Made by a program: the position numbers and the translations under genes. A DNA stretch of 64,000 nucleotides from Spirochaetaceae bacterium (GTDB lineage: Bacteria; Spirochaetota; Leptospiria; Leptospirales; Leptonemataceae), in assembly GCA_002730875.1 (NCBI GenBank), contig PCBI01000002.1, positions 236,323 through 300,322 on the forward strand, written 5' to 3'. Below the pieces are notes generated by a model. The model saw nothing but the letters and a program-made list of their open reading frames with translations. It searched no databases and was not told the DNA's origin. This document shows positions 37,185-46,590 of this stretch, piece by piece (position 1 is the first letter of the stretch; the number at the start of each line of letters is the position of its first letter).

Positions 37185-38978
37185 TTATGCGGACAGATAC
37201 TCCAGGTCCACTCGGCAACCCCTTTGCTCGGGCAGGGAGGATGCCTCGATGCGTTTTGCATCCGACTGGGGCAATTGCGAGATGGATTCCTTGATTTCGG
37301 TTTGCAGACCTGAAGAGTAGATTCTTATCCTGAGATACGGATTGTTTCTCAGGCGCCGCAGATCATCCCGCAATTCCTGCCGCCATACCTGACGCTGTGC
37401 CTCGCTATCGCATCGAAAGGTTCTTTTGCTTCGCGACACTCGATTCAGTTCCAGGGTTCGCAGGTCGCCTTTCAGAGCCTGCAGGGCTCGAGTTAGAGTC
37501 TCTTCCAGTAATTCTCTGGTCTCCCGCGGCATAGGCTCTCCGGCATAGTCCACAACAACGCGATCCATCCCTTCGGCGCTATAGATGACCCGTGTTTCGA
37601 GAATGACTCCGGCCTTTTTGGGAAAACGGGCCTGTACGAGGGACTGGGCCCTTTCTACAAGTTCGGTAGCATGGCGATTGCGAATGGCATCGTGAAAGGT
37701 TTCGGGAGAAGTATCCAGCGTTAGTTCCTGCGTCTTTCGCAGAGTGGACAGGTCCGATTCCCGGGCTATCCGCACCAGTGTGATTCTTGAATTGTACTCC
37801 GGAAACCGTTTCTCTACAGTCTGGTTCAGCTTTTCTTGAAAATCGGCGCCAGGAAGTTCGGCGGACGAGTAGACTATTGTTCCTTTGATATCGTTTCTAT
37901 TGAAAACCAGTCCATCGATTCCTCTGATCAGGCTCATCCCCTGGACATTGCTCAACTGTTCGGAAACATGATTGCGAATGTCGATTTTCTCCTTTAGATA
38001 GGCTAGGGAGCTGATGAGTGGATAACTAATCAGAGCCAGAAGTATCACTGGAAAAAGGAATCGTTTACTGGAAGTAATCCATTCATTGACCTGCACCCAC
38101 CACCCCTGACGGCCCAGTAAGCGGAACAACGGCTCTGTTTTCTCCCGGCGATTTACAAGCAGGCGAATGAGTCTCTGGATGTTATACCCTTCGTAGACGA
38201 AGTAATAAAAAACCGATGAGACCATTACAATGGCGGACAGGTTCGTAACAAACAGAAGAAAGGCGCCCCACATGATGGCGGCGCTAAATCCAGTTCCCAG
38301 GCCGTAGCCCACAACGCAGATAGGAGGCATGAGAGCTACGCCTATAGCGGCCCCCGGCGCTACCGAACTCATTATGGCTTCGCCATCGCTTCGCACGGAA
38401 CTCAAGGCGGCTACCAGACCGCAAAATAAAGCGATGAATAGATCCAAAAAAGTGGGGCTGGTACGCGAAAGTATCTCCGGAGTGAGCTCGTTGATGGGCA
38501 CCATGTAGGTTATGGCGGCTGCAGTTAGTACCGCCACTATAGAGCTCAAGACAATGTTTACGATAGATTTAAGTCCAAGGTAAACGTCGCTAATCGCCAC
38601 GCTCATTCCCAGACCGATAATGGGCGCCATCAGCGGGGAAACCAGCATGGCGCCGATTATGACTGCCGGGCTATTAATGATCAATCCCAGGGTGGCTATA
38701 CCGCAGGACGAAATCACGAACATCCAGTAGGGCAGTGATTTGATGCGCGAACCGTCGTCAATCTGGGAATGCATTAGAAGCACATCCGAACGGCTCACGC
38801 CGAGCAAATGTGGTAGTTGAACAAAAAGGCTGTGTAGCCGGCCGGAGGCGCGTTCCAATTCCTGGGACAGATCCCGTTTTTCCGGGTCCGGAGGTAGGGA
38901 AGAGTTCTTCTGTGCAGCTTTTTTTGTGGCCAAAGGGCAGTCTCCCTGAGAGCTTGAAAAAGCATTGATTCGGGCCAC
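37185..38978 (-). CDS. DUF389 multi-pass membrane protein
   Basis: A 597-residue inner-membrane protein. The DUF389 core (about 80-270) shows IINSPAVIIGAMLVSPLMAPIIGLGM, then AIGVALMPPICVVGYGL with six to seven helices, followed by another helix near 330 and a ~250-residue soluble C-terminal region. The function is not established. Archaeal/bacterial relatives are suspected transporters. The start is GTG; a TTG at 38933 has a better SD (CAGGGAGA) and would remove 15 residues. It is divergent from the TIMP-like gene. Confidence 0.83.
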   Translation of the reverse strand: MARINAFSSSQGDCPLATKKAAQKNSSLPPDPEKRDLSQELERASGRLHSLFVQLPHLLGVSRSDVLLMHSQIDDGSRIKSLPYWMFVISSCGIATLGLIINSPAVIIGAMLVSPLMAPIIGLGMSVAISDVYLGLKSIVNIVLSSIVAVLTAAAITYMVPINELTPEILSRTSPTFLDLFIALFCGLVAALSSVRSDGEAIMSSVAPGAAIGVALMPPICVVGYGLGTGFSAAIMWGAFLLFVTNLSAIVMVSSVFYYFVYEGYNIQRLIRLLVNRREKTEPLFRLLGRQGWWVQVNEWITSSKRFLFPVILLALISYPLISSLAYLKEKIDIRNHVSEQLSNVQGMSLIRGIDGLVFNRNDIKGTIVYSSAELPGADFQEKLNQTVEKRFPEYNSRITLVRIARESDLSTLRKTQELTLDTSPETFHDAIRNRHATELVERAQSLVQARFPKKAGVILETRVIYSAEGMDRVVVDYAGEPMPRETRELLEETLTRALQALKGDLRTLELNRVSRSKRTFRCDSEAQRQVWRQELRDDLRRLRNNPYLRIRIYSSGLQTEIKESISQLPQSDAKRIEASSLPEQRGCRVDLEYLSA

Positions 38979-39042
38979 CGGTCAAGCGTAATCCTGCAAA
39001 CCCCGGGGCCGGAAATGTTGTCCAAGTAGAGTGCTTTCTTAC

Positions 39043-39531
39043 ATGTTCAAATATATCGTCTTTACCTTCTCGCTGATGTTACTTCTTCCGGTGGGCGTCC
39101 ACTCAATTGAATTTCCCCGTACCACTCGGGACTATGTGGGTCGCGCTTCCTTTGTTGCCGTGGTAGAAGTAGAAAATGTTGTAGCGGCGCCTGGAGGGGC
39201 GAACCTGTTACAGTACCGGGTTCAGGTGCTGGAAGAATGGAAAGGCAATTTGCCTTCCGTCATTGACATTCGCATTTTCTCTGCCTCCCGCGTCATACAG
39301 CCTTCGCCGGTTTCCGATCAGCCGGGCTCCCGCTGGGTGGTATTTCTGGGTAACAGGACCAACGAAGGATTCTATCCTTTGAAATCGCTGCACTGGGGAA
39401 AGATCGAACTCATGGAGGACTCCTCCGGCCGGTACTGGCTGGCTCGACCGGTGACCGGATTTGGCAAGGACTACGAAGGACGCCGGTTATCTTTAGAAAC
39501 GTTTAAGAACCTGGTCAAGGGGGCACGATAA
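39043..39531 (+). CDS. Exported TIMP/NTR-like domain protein
   Basis: A 162-residue exported protein with a signal peptide cleaved after about VGVHS. The mature part reads ASFVAVVEVENVV, then LLQYRVQVLEEWKGNLP, then SRWVVFLGNR. This resembles the OB-like netrin/TIMP module of bacterial proteins (strand, long insertion, strand, WKG turn, then a VVF strand). The N-terminal Cys used by animal TIMPs is absent. The gene ends one base before the start of a matrixin-like metalloprotease, so an inhibitor or chaperone role for that protease is an attractive inference. An upstream GTG at 39031 is also in frame. Confidence 0.6.
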   Translation: MFKYIVFTFSLMLLLPVGVHSIEFPRTTRDYVGRASFVAVVEVENVVAAPGGANLLQYRVQVLEEWKGNLPSVIDIRIFSASRVIQPSPVSDQPGSRWVVFLGNRTNEGFYPLKSLHWGKIELMEDSSGRYWLARPVTGFGKDYEGRRLSLETFKNLVKGAR

Positions 39532-39532
39532 A

Positions 39533-40465
39533 ATGGTTTTTGGCCAAAAACCCGACCGGCGGTGGAACGCGGAGCGGCAGGGCCGGGAAGCCCCTTCAGA
39601 CAGCGGCGCACATTCCGACCCGGGCTTCCTTCGCGGGGAGCGCTCCGTGTCGGCCTTCCTGCGCGGGCCGTTGGTTCTTTTTTCTTCCAGCGCAACGCAT
39701 CGATGGTTAGCTCTGGTAGTCGTTGCCCTTACGACCATAGCGGCAACTCTGATTCTCTTTGGCCCCCTGAACGGCCAGGCCTGGTTTTTCTTTATAGCAA
39801 AGAATGGGATGCGGCAGCAATGGGTGTTCAACAGCGGCTGCAATCCCAACAGCCGTCCCATTACCGTAACCTACGACACCGATGACCCCTCCAACGGAAG
39901 CGCAACCTACGGCGCCCTGGTGAAACAGGTACACGATGAATGGAATCAGGATGGCGGGCTAAACATCAACATAATGACCGACATCACTACAGCCGGGGCA
40001 AATATAACCTACTATCAAATGGACGTGAATGCTGTGAATGCTTATCTGCAGAATCCACAACCAGGAGTCATTCGTGTGGTCTGGGATGCGGATGGCGCGG
40101 TGTTGCAGAACCTGGGTGTGGATCCGGAAAACGTCCTGGGAATTGGAGTTCCGCTGGCTATCGATAACAATCGGCCCAACGAAATCTGTTCCGGACTAAT
40201 GATCTTGAATGGTCAGCTGATTGGTAGTCTGGCGTCTCCTACCTCCAGACAACAATACTACCGCTATACATTGATGCACGAACTCGGCCACGTTCTGGGC
40301 TTTGCGCACTCGGTAGCGGGTAGCAACTCATCTTCCGGCCTGGTGCAGGCGTCCACGCAGGATTACATTCCGGTGATGCATCCATTCGCTCCCTCGCCTC
40401 CATCCCTGACCAAAACTCTTACGGACGATGAAAAAGCGGGACTAATAACTGTATATGGGCAATAA
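39533..40465 (+). CDS. Matrixin-like zinc metalloprotease (M10 type)
   Basis: Secreted or membrane-anchored protease of 310 residues. The zinc site HELGHVLGFAH (His249, His253, His259, catalytic Glu250) is intact, and a downstream Met in VMHPF serves as the met-turn. The fold opens with ITVTYDTDD and VKQVHDEWNQ, as in matrixins. A hydrophobic helix near residues 57-80 is preceded by ~55 Arg- and Ser-rich residues, suggesting an unusual export signal or an annotated start that is too early. The SD AAGGGGG lies just upstream of the ATG. Likely targets are extracellular or envelope proteins. Confidence 0.8.
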   Translation: MVFGQKPDRRWNAERQGREAPSDSGAHSDPGFLRGERSVSAFLRGPLVLFSSSATHRWLALVVVALTTIAATLILFGPLNGQAWFFFIAKNGMRQQWVFNSGCNPNSRPITVTYDTDDPSNGSATYGALVKQVHDEWNQDGGLNINIMTDITTAGANITYYQMDVNAVNAYLQNPQPGVIRVVWDADGAVLQNLGVDPENVLGIGVPLAIDNNRPNEICSGLMILNGQLIGSLASPTSRQQYYRYTLMHELGHVLGFAHSVAGSNSSSGLVQASTQDYIPVMHPFAPSPPSLTKTLTDDEKAGLITVYGQ

Positions 40466-40568
40466 TCAAACTACAAGTCGCGGCTTCAAATGGGAAAGGA
40501 TTGGAATCCTGCGAGTTCCATTCTATCTCGAAAATGAAAATCTCGACTCGCGATTCGCAAGTGGATCG

Positions 40569-41165
40569 ATGCGCCGACATTTTCCAGGCGCCGCAAGAGC
40601 ACTGATTGTGCTCCTAACGCTTTCAATCTTGTTCGCCGGTTGCCAGAAACAGGAAGGAAACGACGATTTGCTCTTGAGCGCTTTTGTGATTTTGTACGCT
40701 TCCAATCCCTGTAACTTTCAGGCCCGTCCACAGCTGTCCGCGGTAAGCCCCACGGTTAGCAATAACTGGCCCAACATACGAGGGCGGGTTCTTCAGGCGG
40801 ACGGCAATCCGGCCATTGCAGCCCTGGTTATCGCCGAAGATATCGATTCCGATGGAGCTACCGATGGTCCTGGACGTAGATTCGTTAGCACATTTACCGG
40901 TCTCGACGGAGATGGAAGTTTCTACATGGCCGGTCTACCCAACGTTACGGATCAATACCGCATCTCGGTAGAGCCCATCGATTCCACCTATAGTCAGCGA
41001 ATCGACACCCATATAGACTGCTTTCAGAACCCCCGTAACTTCAGCGCCGGTTACTACACAGGTCCTTCCGCCACGGTAAATCGGAACACGGGTTCGGCAC
41101 AGACATTCACTCTGAACTCGGGCGTGGGTCAGATCTACGATGCCGGCGACATCATTCTTCGTTGA
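40569..41165 (+). CDS. Hypothetical lipoprotein downstream of matrixin
   Basis: A 198-residue lipoprotein: signal peptide MRRHFPGAAR with a hydrophobic core and lipobox ILFAGC (Cys about 23). The mature part has a carboxypeptidase-regulatory-like beta-sandwich feel: IRGRVLQADGNPAIAALVIAEDIDSDG, FYMAGLPNVTDQYRISVEP. This resembles CarboxypepD_reg-like domains in surface proteins. The frame is open from 40455 and overlaps the protease end, but the residues before 40569 do not fit a signal peptide. It forms a probable operon with the TIMP-like and matrixin genes. Confidence 0.65.
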   Translation: MRRHFPGAARALIVLLTLSILFAGCQKQEGNDDLLLSAFVILYASNPCNFQARPQLSAVSPTVSNNWPNIRGRVLQADGNPAIAALVIAEDIDSDGATDGPGRRFVSTFTGLDGDGSFYMAGLPNVTDQYRISVEPIDSTYSQRIDTHIDCFQNPRNFSAGYYTGPSATVNRNTGSAQTFTLNSGVGQIYDAGDIILR

Positions 41166-41405
41166 AGTTTTCGGTGACGCCGGTCGACTTCTGGTTTAGT
41201 CCGCTTCTGTCAGTCTTTTCCATGATTGTTTGTCGTGGCCGGCGGTGAATCAATTCTGTGACCCCTGATGGGCCTTTTTCCTACCATCCCCTGCCAGAGC
41301 GGGTGATGGACTGCACCGAGAAAGAAATACCTCCGACGCCCGGGAGAACCGCTACTACAGATATTGACCCGTTGCCCGGTTTAGAAGGTTAGCCCAGGGC
41401 CTGGT

Positions 41406-44255
41406 TTAATGCGCTTCGTCCCAGTTCTTGCCTTCGCCGGCATCCACGCGCAAAGGTACATCGAGCTTGATGGCCGATTCCATTTCCCTGGTTGCCAGCT
41501 TGACCAGGTCGTCCTTCTCTTCGGGACGCGCATCGAAGAGTAACTCATCGTGCACCTGCAGGATCATGGCCGACTTGAATTTCTTTTTCTGCATCTTCTC
41601 CTGAATGGAGATCATAGCCATCTTGATAATGTCCGCGGACGTTCCCTGGATGGGAGTGTTGATTGCCGTACGTCGGGCGCCTTCTTTACGAAATCGATTG
41701 GATGCGTTGATTTCCGGAATCTGTCGCTTGCGCCCCGAAAGGGTTTCTACGTAGCCGTGCTTTTCGGCGAAAGCGATGGTATCGTCCATATATCGACGGA
41801 CGCCCGGGTAGGTTTCGAAGAAAAGATCGATCAGTTCCTGGGCTTCTTTCCTTCCTATCCCCAGGTTTCGGCTGAGACCGAAATCCGTCACTCCGTAAAC
41901 TATTGAGAAATTCACGGTCTTGGCCTGGGAACGTTGATCCGGGCTCACATCCTTCTGTTGAACGCCAAACAGCGAGGCGGCCGTCATCGCATGAATGTCT
42001 TTGTCGTTCTTGAAGGCATCCAGAAGCGCCTCATCTTTTGCATAATGAGCCAGGATTCGCAGTTCAATTTGCGAGTAGTCGAGAGCCAGAAGTATGTTTC
42101 CTTTGGCTGGCACAAATCCTCGGCGAATCGCGCGTCCGGTTTGCTCCCGAATGGGAATGTTTTGTAAGTTAGGATCTGTGCTGGATAGTCGCCCGGTGGC
42201 CGCAATGGTTTGCTGAAAGCTTGTATGAATACGCCCGGTTTCCGGATGAATCAGACGGGGAAGGGTGTCCACATAGGTGGACTTTAGCTTCGAGTACTTT
42301 CGGTGCTCCAGCAGTGCATCGATGATGGGATGATGCCCTCTAAGTTCTTCCAGGACAGACTGATCGGTACTGTATCCGGTTTTGGTTTTTTTTCCCTTTG
42401 GTAGGTTCAGTTTCTCGAATAGAAGTGTCTGGAGCTCTTTCGTTGAGTTGATATTGAACTCGTAGCCAGCCTCTTCGTGGATGCTCTTTTCGAAGCCCTC
42501 AAGTTTCTTCGCATAATCCTTGCTCAGTTTGGCAAAATACTTCTCATCGATGGCCACGCCCACTTCCTCCATGCCCGCCAGCACCGGAATTAATCGGCAT
42601 TCAATTTCATCGTGGATCTTTCGCAGGTTGGCTTTCTTGAGATCCTTCTCCAGGATTTGATAAAGCTGATAGGTAACGTCGGCGTCTTCGCAGGCATAGT
42701 CGCGGATGCTGGCCGGATCCACCTGATCCAGGGTAACCTGCTTCTTTCCGCTACCGGCAATCTCTGCATATTTGATCGTTTCTATTCCCAGATGGTCAAA
42801 GGCCAGGTCATCCAGGTTATGGCGGCGAACATTGGGATTGGCCAGATAGGAGGCAATCATGGTGTCAAAGTATATGGATGGAAGAGTGATTCCATGTCGT
42901 TTGAGAATCAAATAATCATACTTGATGTTCTGGCCAATGTATCGACAATCCGGGTTTTCCAGGAACTCTTTGAGATAGGGCAACGCCACGGAAAGATCCA
43001 GAGCCGGCTCTCCCTGGGCGGAGAATAGATCGTCGCCGGCCTTGATGGCGATATAATAAGCCTCTTCTTTTTTCGCGCAAACGGAGACTCCCACAAGGGC
43101 GGCAAACATGGGCGACAGGCTTGTGGTTTCTGTATCCACCGCCAGAGTCTTGATTTTTTTCAGCCTGCTGGCGAGCTTCTTTAGATCCGCTTCGGAATTG
43201 ATAAGAGTGTAGTTTCTACCCGATGCTCCCGAATCTTTGTTTCCTCCGCCAGACTTCGTCGCTTTCGTTTCTCCTGACCCCTTTTTCCCGGAACCGGACT
43301 TGCCCTCCGATTCCGGGTCGCTGGATTCGGCTTTTTCGCCGCCGCCGGATACCGCATCCGTGCCGGCATTCGCTCTGGCTCGTTGTAAGTCCTTATATAT
43401 GGCATTGTAGCCCTGGTTTAGAAAGAGCTTGAGTACACTTTCGTTCAGGTAATCGGGAGTGGCGATGGTATCGTCTTTCAATTTCTGGATTTCGTCTACG
43501 TCCAGCTTGATCGTGGCCAGTTCTTTAGACAGAAATACATCATCCCGGGATGCTTCCAGTTTCTTGCGGACGCCATCGGGCTTAATCTCATCCAGCTTCT
43601 TATAGATGGTCTCAATATCGCCGTAATCCTGGATCAGCTTTTCTGCGGATTTGGGTCCAATTCCTTTCGCGCCAGGTATGTTATCCGAGCTGTCCCCGAT
43701 GAGCGCCATGTAATCGGGAATCTGCTGCACGGAAACGCCCAGTTCACGTTTCACCCAGTCCGGATCGATCTCGATGAATTCGGTGACGCCCCTGGAGCCT
43801 CGGAGCATCTTCACGTTCTTGTTTAGCAACTGGTAGCAGTCTTTGTCTCCAGTTAGCAAAACTACGGTCTGTTTGGCGCCGTAGCGTTTCGCAAGGCTAC
43901 CCATCAAGTCGTCCGCTTCGAAATCCTGAACAAGAAGATTCTGGAATCCTGCTTTCTCCAGCAATTCCTTGATCTCATCTATCTGATATCTCAGATCGTC
44001 CGGCATCGGCTTTCGCTGTGCCTTGTACTGATCGTACATCCGGTTTCGAAATGAGCCTCCGGAAGCATCCCAGGTGACCGCCGTCATTTCCGGGCCCAGA
44101 TCCTTGAGCACCTTAAAGAGCATACGAAAGAAGCCGAAGATGGCCGTGGTGACCTGTCCGGAGTCATTCGTTAGATTCTGGTTCTGCAATGCAAAGTACG
44201 CCCGGTACGCCATGGCATGGGCATCTACGACTAGCAGGGTGGGACGATTGGCCAT
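41406..44255 (-). CDS. polA: DNA polymerase I
   Basis: Repair and Okazaki-fragment polymerase, 949 residues. The 5'-3' exonuclease (about 1-290) has DAHAMAYRAYFA, DFEADDLMG and GDSSDNIPGAKGIG. A long Gly/Ser/Lys-rich linker (about 300-350) follows, unusually long for the family. The 3'-5' exonuclease (about 350-530) keeps AVDTETTSLSP, IGQNIKYDYL and YACEDADVTYQLY, so proofreading should be active. The polymerase domain has SQIELRILAHYAKD, RSQAKTVNFSIVYG and LQVHDELLFD. The initial Met at 44255 is followed by ANRPTLLVVDAHAMA, the expected opening. Confidence 0.96.
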   Translation of the reverse strand: MANRPTLLVVDAHAMAYRAYFALQNQNLTNDSGQVTTAIFGFFRMLFKVLKDLGPEMTAVTWDASGGSFRNRMYDQYKAQRKPMPDDLRYQIDEIKELLEKAGFQNLLVQDFEADDLMGSLAKRYGAKQTVVLLTGDKDCYQLLNKNVKMLRGSRGVTEFIEIDPDWVKRELGVSVQQIPDYMALIGDSSDNIPGAKGIGPKSAEKLIQDYGDIETIYKKLDEIKPDGVRKKLEASRDDVFLSKELATIKLDVDEIQKLKDDTIATPDYLNESVLKLFLNQGYNAIYKDLQRARANAGTDAVSGGGEKAESSDPESEGKSGSGKKGSGETKATKSGGGNKDSGASGRNYTLINSEADLKKLASRLKKIKTLAVDTETTSLSPMFAALVGVSVCAKKEEAYYIAIKAGDDLFSAQGEPALDLSVALPYLKEFLENPDCRYIGQNIKYDYLILKRHGITLPSIYFDTMIASYLANPNVRRHNLDDLAFDHLGIETIKYAEIAGSGKKQVTLDQVDPASIRDYACEDADVTYQLYQILEKDLKKANLRKIHDEIECRLIPVLAGMEEVGVAIDEKYFAKLSKDYAKKLEGFEKSIHEEAGYEFNINSTKELQTLLFEKLNLPKGKKTKTGYSTDQSVLEELRGHHPIIDALLEHRKYSKLKSTYVDTLPRLIHPETGRIHTSFQQTIAATGRLSSTDPNLQNIPIREQTGRAIRRGFVPAKGNILLALDYSQIELRILAHYAKDEALLDAFKNDKDIHAMTAASLFGVQQKDVSPDQRSQAKTVNFSIVYGVTDFGLSRNLGIGRKEAQELIDLFFETYPGVRRYMDDTIAFAEKHGYVETLSGRKRQIPEINASNRFRKEGARRTAINTPIQGTSADIIKMAMISIQEKMQKKKFKSAMILQVHDELLFDARPEEKDDLVKLATREMESAIKLDVPLRVDAGEGKNWDEAH

Positions 44256-44370
44256 GCTGTAGAAATGCTCGCAGCCCCGACCCTGTCAGTAAAATTTGGC
44301 CTCAGTCATAGATTTCATTGACACCGGGCCGGATCGGTTCAGATTGTTGTTGAGAAGCAGGGGGTGCGTT

Positions 44371-44700
44371 TTGCTCCAGACCAAACAGGTAGAAGACAAG
44401 TTAATAGTATACCTTGAAGGCAGACTGGATGTCTCTGTGGCCAATGAGGTGGAAGAGGAACTGAGTCGATTAATCGATCAGGAGAATCAGAAGCATATCA
44501 TTCTGAACATGGATAAAGTGGAGTATATGAGCTCCTCCGGATTTCGGGCCTGCATTGCCACCCTGCGTAAGTTGAATGCCAGGGATGGAAGCTTGAAGCT
44601 CACCAATATCCGTCCTTCTGTCAAAAGAATTTTCGATGTGATCGAACTCACTTCACTGTTCGATATCTACGAATCCGAAGAAGAAGCCCTGAAAGCTTGA
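44371..44700 (+). CDS. STAS-domain anti-sigma factor antagonist
   Basis: A 109-residue single STAS domain protein of the SpoIIAA/RsbV class. The phosphorylation site Ser lies in VEYMSSSGFRACIA, and strand one reads KLIVYLEGRLDVSVANEVEEE. These proteins release sigma factors or other targets by binding an anti-sigma kinase when dephosphorylated. The start is TTG at 44371, with AGGGGG six bases upstream; an earlier TTG at 44296 gives an implausible 25-residue lead. A SpoIIE phosphatase is encoded at 61156-63825 and could be its partner. trpC begins one base after its stop. Confidence 0.82.
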   Translation: MLQTKQVEDKLIVYLEGRLDVSVANEVEEELSRLIDQENQKHIILNMDKVEYMSSSGFRACIATLRKLNARDGSLKLTNIRPSVKRIFDVIELTSLFDIYESEEEALKA

Positions 44701-44701
44701 T

Positions 44702-45604
44702 ATGGCTGAAGGAACCGGCTCTTCGCTGCTGGATCGTATTGTAGCCCGAAAAAGGCAGGAAATCGACATCCTGGAAAAATCCGGGCCGGGGGATTGGCAA
44801 AGCCAGTCTGCTCCCCTGGATTTTTACTCGGCGCTTAAGAGGCCGGGGGGACGATTGCGCTCGGCTACCGCTACCTCCCGGGAGGCGGGCATGGATGTTG
44901 AATCCGCCCGGAAGCCGGGGGATGCGAATTCAGATTACCTTCCGCTGAATCGAGCCATCATTTCCGAATCCAAGAAAGCGAGTCCCTCCATGGGACTCAT
45001 CCGGCCGGACTACGATCCGATTACTATTGCCGAGACCTACGCCACTCTGGGCGCCAGTTGTCTTTCGGTACTCACCGATGAGCCCTTCTTTCAGGGCAGT
45101 ATCGAGCATCTAAAGCTGGCGCGTCAGGCCGGCATCCCGGTTCTGCGAAAGGACTTTTTGATCCATCGTCTTCAAATCGAACAGTCACGGGCTATCCAGG
45201 CGGATTCCCTTCTATTAATTGTCCGCCTTCTGGACGACGCCACTCTGAGCGACCTTCTTACCTATTCGCGGTCCATGAATATGGAGCCTCTGGTAGAAGT
45301 ACACTCGGAGGCAGAATTGATCAGGGCCTGCGACTGTGGAGCTCGTATCATCGGAGTGAATCACAGGGACCTGGATACTCTGGAAATGGATCTTTCGCTT
45401 TCGTCCCGGCTGGCTCCTGTGCTGCGAAAAAAGAATCCGGAGGCAGTATTTATTGCCGAGTCCGGTATTGAGAATCCGGAAACGTTGAAAGAGATGAGCG
45501 ACTATGCGGATGGATTTCTCATTGGAACGTCGCTTATGCGTTCGCCTTCCATTGAGGAAGCCTGGAAGCATCTATTCGGTCCGTCATCATCACCATCCTC
45601 ATGA
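44702..45604 (+). CDS. trpC: Indole-3-glycerol phosphate synthase
   Basis: Tryptophan biosynthesis: ring closure of CdRP to indole-3-glycerol phosphate. The TIM-barrel protein of 300 residues has IISESKKASPSMGLI, YATLGASCLSVLTDEPFF, PVLRKDFLIH, ESGIENPETL and DGFLIGTSLMR, including the catalytic Lys and Glu positions. It carries an insertion of about 30 polar residues around 45-75 before the IISESKK strand. It sits directly after the STAS gene and is separated from trpF (48172) by about 2.6 kb of unrelated minus-strand genes. Confidence 0.94.
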   Translation: MAEGTGSSLLDRIVARKRQEIDILEKSGPGDWQSQSAPLDFYSALKRPGGRLRSATATSREAGMDVESARKPGDANSDYLPLNRAIISESKKASPSMGLIRPDYDPITIAETYATLGASCLSVLTDEPFFQGSIEHLKLARQAGIPVLRKDFLIHRLQIEQSRAIQADSLLLIVRLLDDATLSDLLTYSRSMNMEPLVEVHSEAELIRACDCGARIIGVNHRDLDTLEMDLSLSSRLAPVLRKKNPEAVFIAESGIENPETLKEMSDYADGFLIGTSLMRSPSIEEAWKHLFGPSSSPSS

Positions 45605-46011
45605 TCTTCTTCTTTTGATCTTGTTCTATCGCTTCTTCGCAATAGTAGGAGTGCCTTCAAATGTGGAAGTCGAATTAAGGGGCGAACGGAAGTTCCCGGG
45701 ACCGGCTTTCGCTTTCTACGATTAATGATTGCCCAATAACCTGCGACTGGCTGTCGGCTAACTGGCAGCTGTCCGGCTGGCTGTCATCCTTCTGGATCAG
45801 AGTTCGCGCCTATCAGAGAACGTCGCCAACGGTCCGTCTGCCGTCAGCGGTCCGAAACTGGCCGCCGGCCACTCAACGGAAGCGATCCATTTGCCATGGA
45901 TAGTCAGCCTTAATCCGCAACCAGCAGCGGGGAATTTGGAGCGAGCAACAGGGAGCGAGCAACAGGGAATCAGCAAATAGCAACGGGAAATCGGTAAGCA
46001 GCAATACCTGC
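45605..46011. other. Convergent spacer after trpC
   Basis: No gene supported. Near 45938-45968 a 14-bp unit (GGAGCGAGCAACAG) occurs twice in tandem; CTGGCTGTC recurs near 45747 and 45777. No clear terminator or promoter. It appears to be simple, degenerate spacer between two converging genes. Confidence 0.4.
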
Positions 46012-46590
46012 TCAGGGCTTGTTCTTTCGCGTGAAGTCTACTTCTATCACATTGTCATCGGAAGACTTGCCTTTCTTTGCGGTCTTTTTGGAAGACTTTT
46101 TTGCTGCGGTCCTGGCCGATGTAGTCTTCTTTCCGGTAGCGATCGCATTCTCTTCGCCGGTTGATCCCGGCTCCGGATTTGTGCCATCCGCTCCATCAGA
46201 GCCTGCGTCTGAATCGCTTACATGAAGCTTTAGATCGGGTCCGGTCACTTCTTCGATCTCCGGCATGGCCCATTGCATGATTACCTGACCCGATTTATCG
46301 AACATTCTTACAATACAATCAAAGGGAATGCGTACATATTCCCAGCGAGAGAATTGCATTTCGCATTCCAGGTAATCGTCATCCCAGGTAAGCTTCCGTG
46401 TGCTGTAAGGGCCGAAGACCAGGATCAGTCCTTCTGTTTGTTCTTTTTTGAGGAGGCCACGCTTGCCCAGAACCAGCTGTTCATGGGGCATACAATGGAT
46501 ATAGAAGGTTTCGCAGTGGATGAACAACACATCCAGAATGGCCTTCTTGAACTTGCGAAGATTTCGCATTTCTTCAGTGGTGAAGCTCAT
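46012..46590 (-). CDS. SspB-like ClpXP adaptor protein (putative)
   Basis: A 192-residue protein. The N-terminal ~120 residues are compact: ETFYIHCMPHEQLVL, then LVFGPYSTRKL, then WEYVRIPFDCIVRMFD. This last segment mirrors the SspB pattern in which a strand is followed by V-P-F-x-A-I-x-x-x-Y/F-D. The rest is a long, Lys/Ala/Ser-rich flexible linker ending in a hydrophobic-charged tail VIEVDFTRK, similar in nature to the ClpX-binding tail of alpha-type SspB. SspB delivers ssrA-tagged substrates to ClpXP. The assignment is by pattern memory and remains tentative. It overlaps pgeF by 4 bases. Confidence 0.5.
   Translation of the reverse strand: MSFTTEEMRNLRKFKKAILDVLFIHCETFYIHCMPHEQLVLGKRGLLKKEQTEGLILVFGPYSTRKLTWDDDYLECEMQFSRWEYVRIPFDCIVRMFDKSGQVIMQWAMPEIEEVTGPDLKLHVSDSDAGSDGADGTNPEPGSTGEENAIATGKKTTSARTAAKKSSKKTAKKGKSSDDNVIEVDFTRKNKP

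Noticed and set aside
41166..41405. Terminator in the gap between the lipoprotein gene and polA
   Set aside because: GC-rich words and short T-runs are present but no stem adjoins a T-tract.
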